Part shown: piece by piece, positions 61,314 through 64,000 of the stretch
How the letters are laid out: each line of letters begins with the position of its first letter
Position numbering within the stretch: the first letter of the stretch is position 1
DNA from: Roseiarcus sp963820795
Lineage (GTDB): Bacteria; Pseudomonadota; Alphaproteobacteria; Rhizobiales; Beijerinckiaceae
DNA: 64,000 nt
NCBI GenBank assembly: GCA_963820795.1
Contig: CAWGBJ010000006.1
Span: forward strand, 1 to 64,000
Reading direction: 5' to 3'
Position numbers and translations under genes: made by a program
Notes under the pieces: model-generated
The model's database searches: none
Told to the model about the DNA's origin: nothing
Seen by the model: the letters and a program-made list of their open reading frames with translations, nothing else

Positions 61314-62777
61314 TTAGGCCCCGAGCAGATTCGGGTCGCGCCAGGCGCGCTCGAACGGCAGCCGCCAGGCATGCGGCGCGATCAGTTGATAGATCGACTG
61401 CGGCCCCCAGCTGCCCGGCGCGTACATGCGCACCGGCGGCGGATTGTCGAGGAGACGCGTCGACACCTGCCAAAGGCGCTCGATGCCGTCGGCGGTGCAG
61501 AAGAGCGTGTGGTCGCCGCGCATGGCGTCGAGGATCAGACGCTCGTAGGCCTCGAGCACGTCGCCGGCAAGCCCGGTGTCGTGCAGGGCGAACTGCAGGC
61601 TTTGCTTCGCCAGCCGCATCCCCGGCCCCGGCTTCTTGCCGTAGAAGGAGAGCGACACTTTCGACTGGTCGGCGAGATCGAAAGTGAGGTGGTCCGGCCC
61701 CTGCGAGCTGATGCCGGAATCCTCGGGGAACATGCTGCGAGGGGGCTCGCGGAAGGCGATCGAGATGATCCGCTGGCCTTCCGCCATCCGCTTGCCGGTG
61801 CGCAGATAGAACGGCACGCCCGCCCAGCGCCAATTGTCGATGTGGCACTTGAGCGCAACGAAGGTCTCGGTGTCCGACTCGGGATCGACCCCCTTCTCCT
61901 TGCGATAGCCGATAAATTGGCCGCGCACGACCTCGGCCGGATCGATCGGCAGAAGCGAGCGGAACACCTTGTTCTTCTCCTCGCCGATCGGCCCGGGGGC
62001 GAGCGAGGTCGGCGGCTCCATCGCCATGAAGGCGAGGATCTGGAAGAGGTGGGTGACGACCATGTCGCGATAGGCGCCGGTCTGCTCGTAGAAGGCGATG
62101 CGGTTGCCGATATCGAGCGACTCGGGCACGTCGATCTGCACGTGGTCGATGAAATTGCGGTTCCAGATCGGCTCAAAGAGGCCATTGGCGAAGCGGAAGG
62201 CGAGGATGTTCTGCGCCGGCTCCTTGCCGAGGAAATGGTCGATGCGGAAGATCTGGTCCTCGGAGAAGACCGCGTGCAATTGTCCGTTCAGCGCCTCGGC
62301 GCTTTCGAGATCCGTGCCGAACGGCTTTTCCATCACGATATGCGAGCCCTTGACGAGTTCGGCCTCGTCGAGCATGCGCACGGCGGAGAGCGCGGCGTTC
62401 GGCGGCACGCTGAGATAGTGGAGGAGCTGGTTGTCGCCTTTGCAGGCGACCATCGCCCTGTCGACGGCCGTCCTCAGCGCGCCCGAGCCGGCCTTGAGCG
62501 GCAGGTAGTCGAGGCTCGCCTCGAACTTGGGCCACGCGTCCATCCCCGGCGGCCGATTGTGCTGGCGCTCGACCGACTTGCGGGCGATGGCGCGAAAGGC
62601 CTCGACGTCGATGTCGTCGAGGGAAATGCCGATGACGTAGCACTGCGGGATGAACCCGGTCGCGGCGAGGTGATAGAGGCCGGGCAGCAGCTTTCGCTGC
62701 GATAGATCGCCGGTGGCGCCGAACAGCACCACGATCTGCGGCAGACGCGGGCCGACCCCGGCCGGAATTCTCGCCAT
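61314..62777 (-). CDS. zwf: Glucose-6-phosphate 1-dehydrogenase
   Basis: A 487-residue NADP/NAD-dependent enzyme, the entry step of the pentose phosphate and Entner-Doudoroff routes. The nucleotide motif G-A-T-G-D-L-S near 20-26, the substrate and catalytic motif R-I-D-H-F-L-G-K near 180, and the downstream Q-I-D-V-P-E-S segment are all clear. The ATG at 62777 has GGGAGAAA just upstream. The length is typical. The usual neighbours pgl and edd are not adjacent here. Confidence 0.95.
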   Translation of the reverse strand: MARIPAGVGPRLPQIVVLFGATGDLSQRKLLPGLYHLAATGFIPQCYVIGISLDDIDVEAFRAIARKSVERQHNRPPGMDAWPKFEASLDYLPLKAGSGALRTAVDRAMVACKGDNQLLHYLSVPPNAALSAVRMLDEAELVKGSHIVMEKPFGTDLESAEALNGQLHAVFSEDQIFRIDHFLGKEPAQNILAFRFANGLFEPIWNRNFIDHVQIDVPESLDIGNRIAFYEQTGAYRDMVVTHLFQILAFMAMEPPTSLAPGPIGEEKNKVFRSLLPIDPAEVVRGQFIGYRKEKGVDPESDTETFVALKCHIDNWRWAGVPFYLRTGKRMAEGQRIISIAFREPPRSMFPEDSGISSQGPDHLTFDLADQSKVSLSFYGKKPGPGMRLAKQSLQFALHDTGLAGDVLEAYERLILDAMRGDHTLFCTADGIERLWQVSTRLLDNPPPVRMYAPGSWGPQSIYQLIAPHAWRLPFERAWRDPNLLGA

Positions 62778-62959
62778 CGCTGTTTCTCCCCTCGCTCTTC
62801 CCGCCCTTGACCTTCCTCCGAAGTCTGCCGCGGCCAACGTGACAGGGATACGACGGGAGAGGACGTCAGGCGAAGGCCGCAAGTTCCATGCCGTCAAGCG
62901 GCGGCCGCCTGATCTTGGCAGAGCCTGCGCTCGGAATGGACTTGCCGATCGCAAAGCGC

Positions 62960-63140
62960 GAATTGCCTGCTTACAGGGAAAAGAAACGGGAACTGCGGAT
63001 TTTGCGCCCGCCTGGCGCCGAACGCGTCTAGAAAAGCGCAAGGATTTCCGTCTATTGCGGCGAAATTCCCTAGGCGGTCGGAGCAGGGAATCAAATCGGC
63101 CGAGCAGGGAGCCAATTCGGCCCAACTGGGAATTTTCGCC
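62960..63140. repeat. Dispersed intergenic repeat, copy 2 (inverted)
   Basis: Reverse-orientation copy of 24092-24275. Read on the minus strand it has ATTCCC and CCCTG words, the AGGGAATTT core and the terminal TTTCTTTTCCCTGTA in the same order. It lies in the 405-base gap between zwf and prmA, which otherwise shows nothing. Confidence 0.7.
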
Positions 63141-63182
63141 AAGACCGGTCCGAGCGCCCTCCGCGACCGATTGCGAACCCCT

Positions 63183-64000
63183 CTAGCGTTTCAGCCTGAG
63201 GCTCGCCCAGCCCTCGAGGTCGATCCGTTCGGCGAGAAAGAGGCCCTGCGCCCGCCAGGCGGCGAGCGCGCCGGGAACGTCCGCGGCGAGCAGGCCCGAG
63301 ACGATCGCCTCGCCATGGCGGCTCAGGACCGCGGCGAGCGAGGGCGCGAGCCGGCGCAACGGCCCGGCCAGAATGTTGGCGAAGACGAGATCGTAAGGCG
63401 CGCCGCTGCGGAGCGCCGCGGTTTCGACGCCGCGCGAGACAACCGCCCGGCAATGGGCGCCGGCGCCGTTCAGCCGCGCATTGGCGTTGGCCACCGCGAC
63501 GGCGACCGGATCGATGTCGCCGAGCCAGACCTTCTGGCGCAAGACCTTGGCCGCCGCGATCGCCAATACCCCGGCGCCGCAGCCGACGTCGAGCACGGCG
63601 CGGGGCCGGCGGCGCTTCAGGAGCCGGTCGAAATGGAGCAGGCAGCCCCGCGTCGTGCCGTGATGGCCGGTGCCGAAGGCGAGCCCCGCCTCGATCTCGA
63701 TCGCCACATCGTTGGCGCCGACGCGCGACCGGTCGTGGCCGCCATGAACGAGAAAGCGCCCGGCCCTGACCGGCGCGAGGCCGGCGAGCGCGCTCGCCAC
63801 CCAGTCGCGCCGGTCGGTCACCCCGAAGGTCGCCGAACGGGCGGTCGCCTCGTCGGCGGCGACGGCTATGAGGGCGCGGACGCCGTCCTCGTCCGGCGCG
63901 AAGCCGAAATAGGCTTCGACCGCCCAGGCCTGGCCGCCGCCCGGCCAAGGCGCGTCGGTCTCGAACGCGGCCGAGGCGGCCTCGGCCGGTTCGAAGCTCT
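63183..64000 (-). CDS. prmA: Ribosomal protein L11 methyltransferase, 3' part
   Basis: The C-terminal 272 residues of a PrmA-type methyltransferase that modifies ribosomal protein L11; the start lies beyond the right edge. The segment G-L-A-F-G-T-G-H-H-G-T-T that binds SAM and orients the domain is visible, then V-L-D-V-G-C-G-A-G-V-L-A, the N-I-L-A motif with the active-site Asn, and S-G-L-L near the end. In many PrmA enzymes the first motif is G-T-G-x-H-x-T, as here. Confidence 0.92.
   Translation of the reverse strand, partial: SFEPAEAASAAFETDAPWPGGGQAWAVEAYFGFAPDEDGVRALIAVAADEATARSATFGVTDRRDWVASALAGLAPVRAGRFLVHGGHDRSRVGANDVAIEIEAGLAFGTGHHGTTRGCLLHFDRLLKRRRPRAVLDVGCGAGVLAIAAAKVLRQKVWLGDIDPVAVAVANANARLNGAGAHCRAVVSRGVETAALRSGAPYDLVFANILAGPLRRLAPSLAAVLSRHGEAIVSGLLAADVPGALAAWRAQGLFLAERIDLEGWASLRLKR

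Overview
The window reads as chromosomal DNA from a high-GC alphaproteobacterium, most likely of the order Hyphomicrobiales (Rhizobiales) and possibly near the Beijerinckiaceae. The evidence is a CcrM-type GANTC methyltransferase, a ruvCAB block of the usual type followed by a tyrosine recombinase, a branched-chain 2-oxo acid dehydrogenase operon, lutABC, frequent ATGA overlaps, and GC-rich intergenic palindromes of the kind common in this order. The genus is inference. No rRNA, prophage, CRISPR array or intact insertion sequence was seen.

Positions 1 to about 22,400 look like an accessory block. It starts at the 3' end of a tRNA, probably tRNA-Arg(CCT). It then carries stress and xenobiotic-type genes (two DoxX-like membrane proteins, two almost identical VOC proteins, an alpha/beta hydrolase, a DJ-1/PfpI protein and a UBP zinc finger), a 3-methyladenine DNA glycosylase and a DUF4214-methyltransferase fusion. 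A five-gene sugar-type ABC transporter and nucleoside hydrolase operon follows. The last part is rich in relics: a cyclase fragment, an outer-membrane beta-barrel gene split over three frames, an exported TPR-caspase, a second caspase/DUF4384 remnant, an AT-rich exported protein of unknown function, a possible IS3 relic and a membrane-anchored TIR protein.

Positions 22,500 to 46,900 are mostly metabolic and repair genes: an Ada-like methyltransferase, DUF302, DUF2461, nicotinate phosphoribosyltransferase, lutABC, an L,D-transpeptidase, UPF0158, an orphan contractile-injection tube protein, an Old Yellow Enzyme, E1alpha/E1beta/E2/E3 of branched-chain keto acid dehydrogenase (E2 carries two frameshifts), an aldo/keto reductase, an N-methylproline-demethylase-like flavoenzyme with an ornithine-cyclodeaminase-like gene, a B3/B4 protein, PsiF, PrmB and CcrM.

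Positions 46,900 to 64,000 are largely housekeeping: RNase HII, a frameshifted creatininase, a frameshifted nucleotidyltransferase, ruvCAB, a tiny membrane protein, XerC/D, a beta-propeller protein, DNA polymerase I, ZapE, a PhnD-like protein with a fatty acid desaturase, a GNAT acetyltransferase, glucose-6-phosphate dehydrogenase and the 3' part of prmA. Intergenic repeats of three kinds recur across the right two thirds. The most unusual signals are the caspase/TIR cluster at 15.9-22.4 kb, the orphan tube protein at 32 kb, and isolated single-base frameshifts in several otherwise well-conserved genes.
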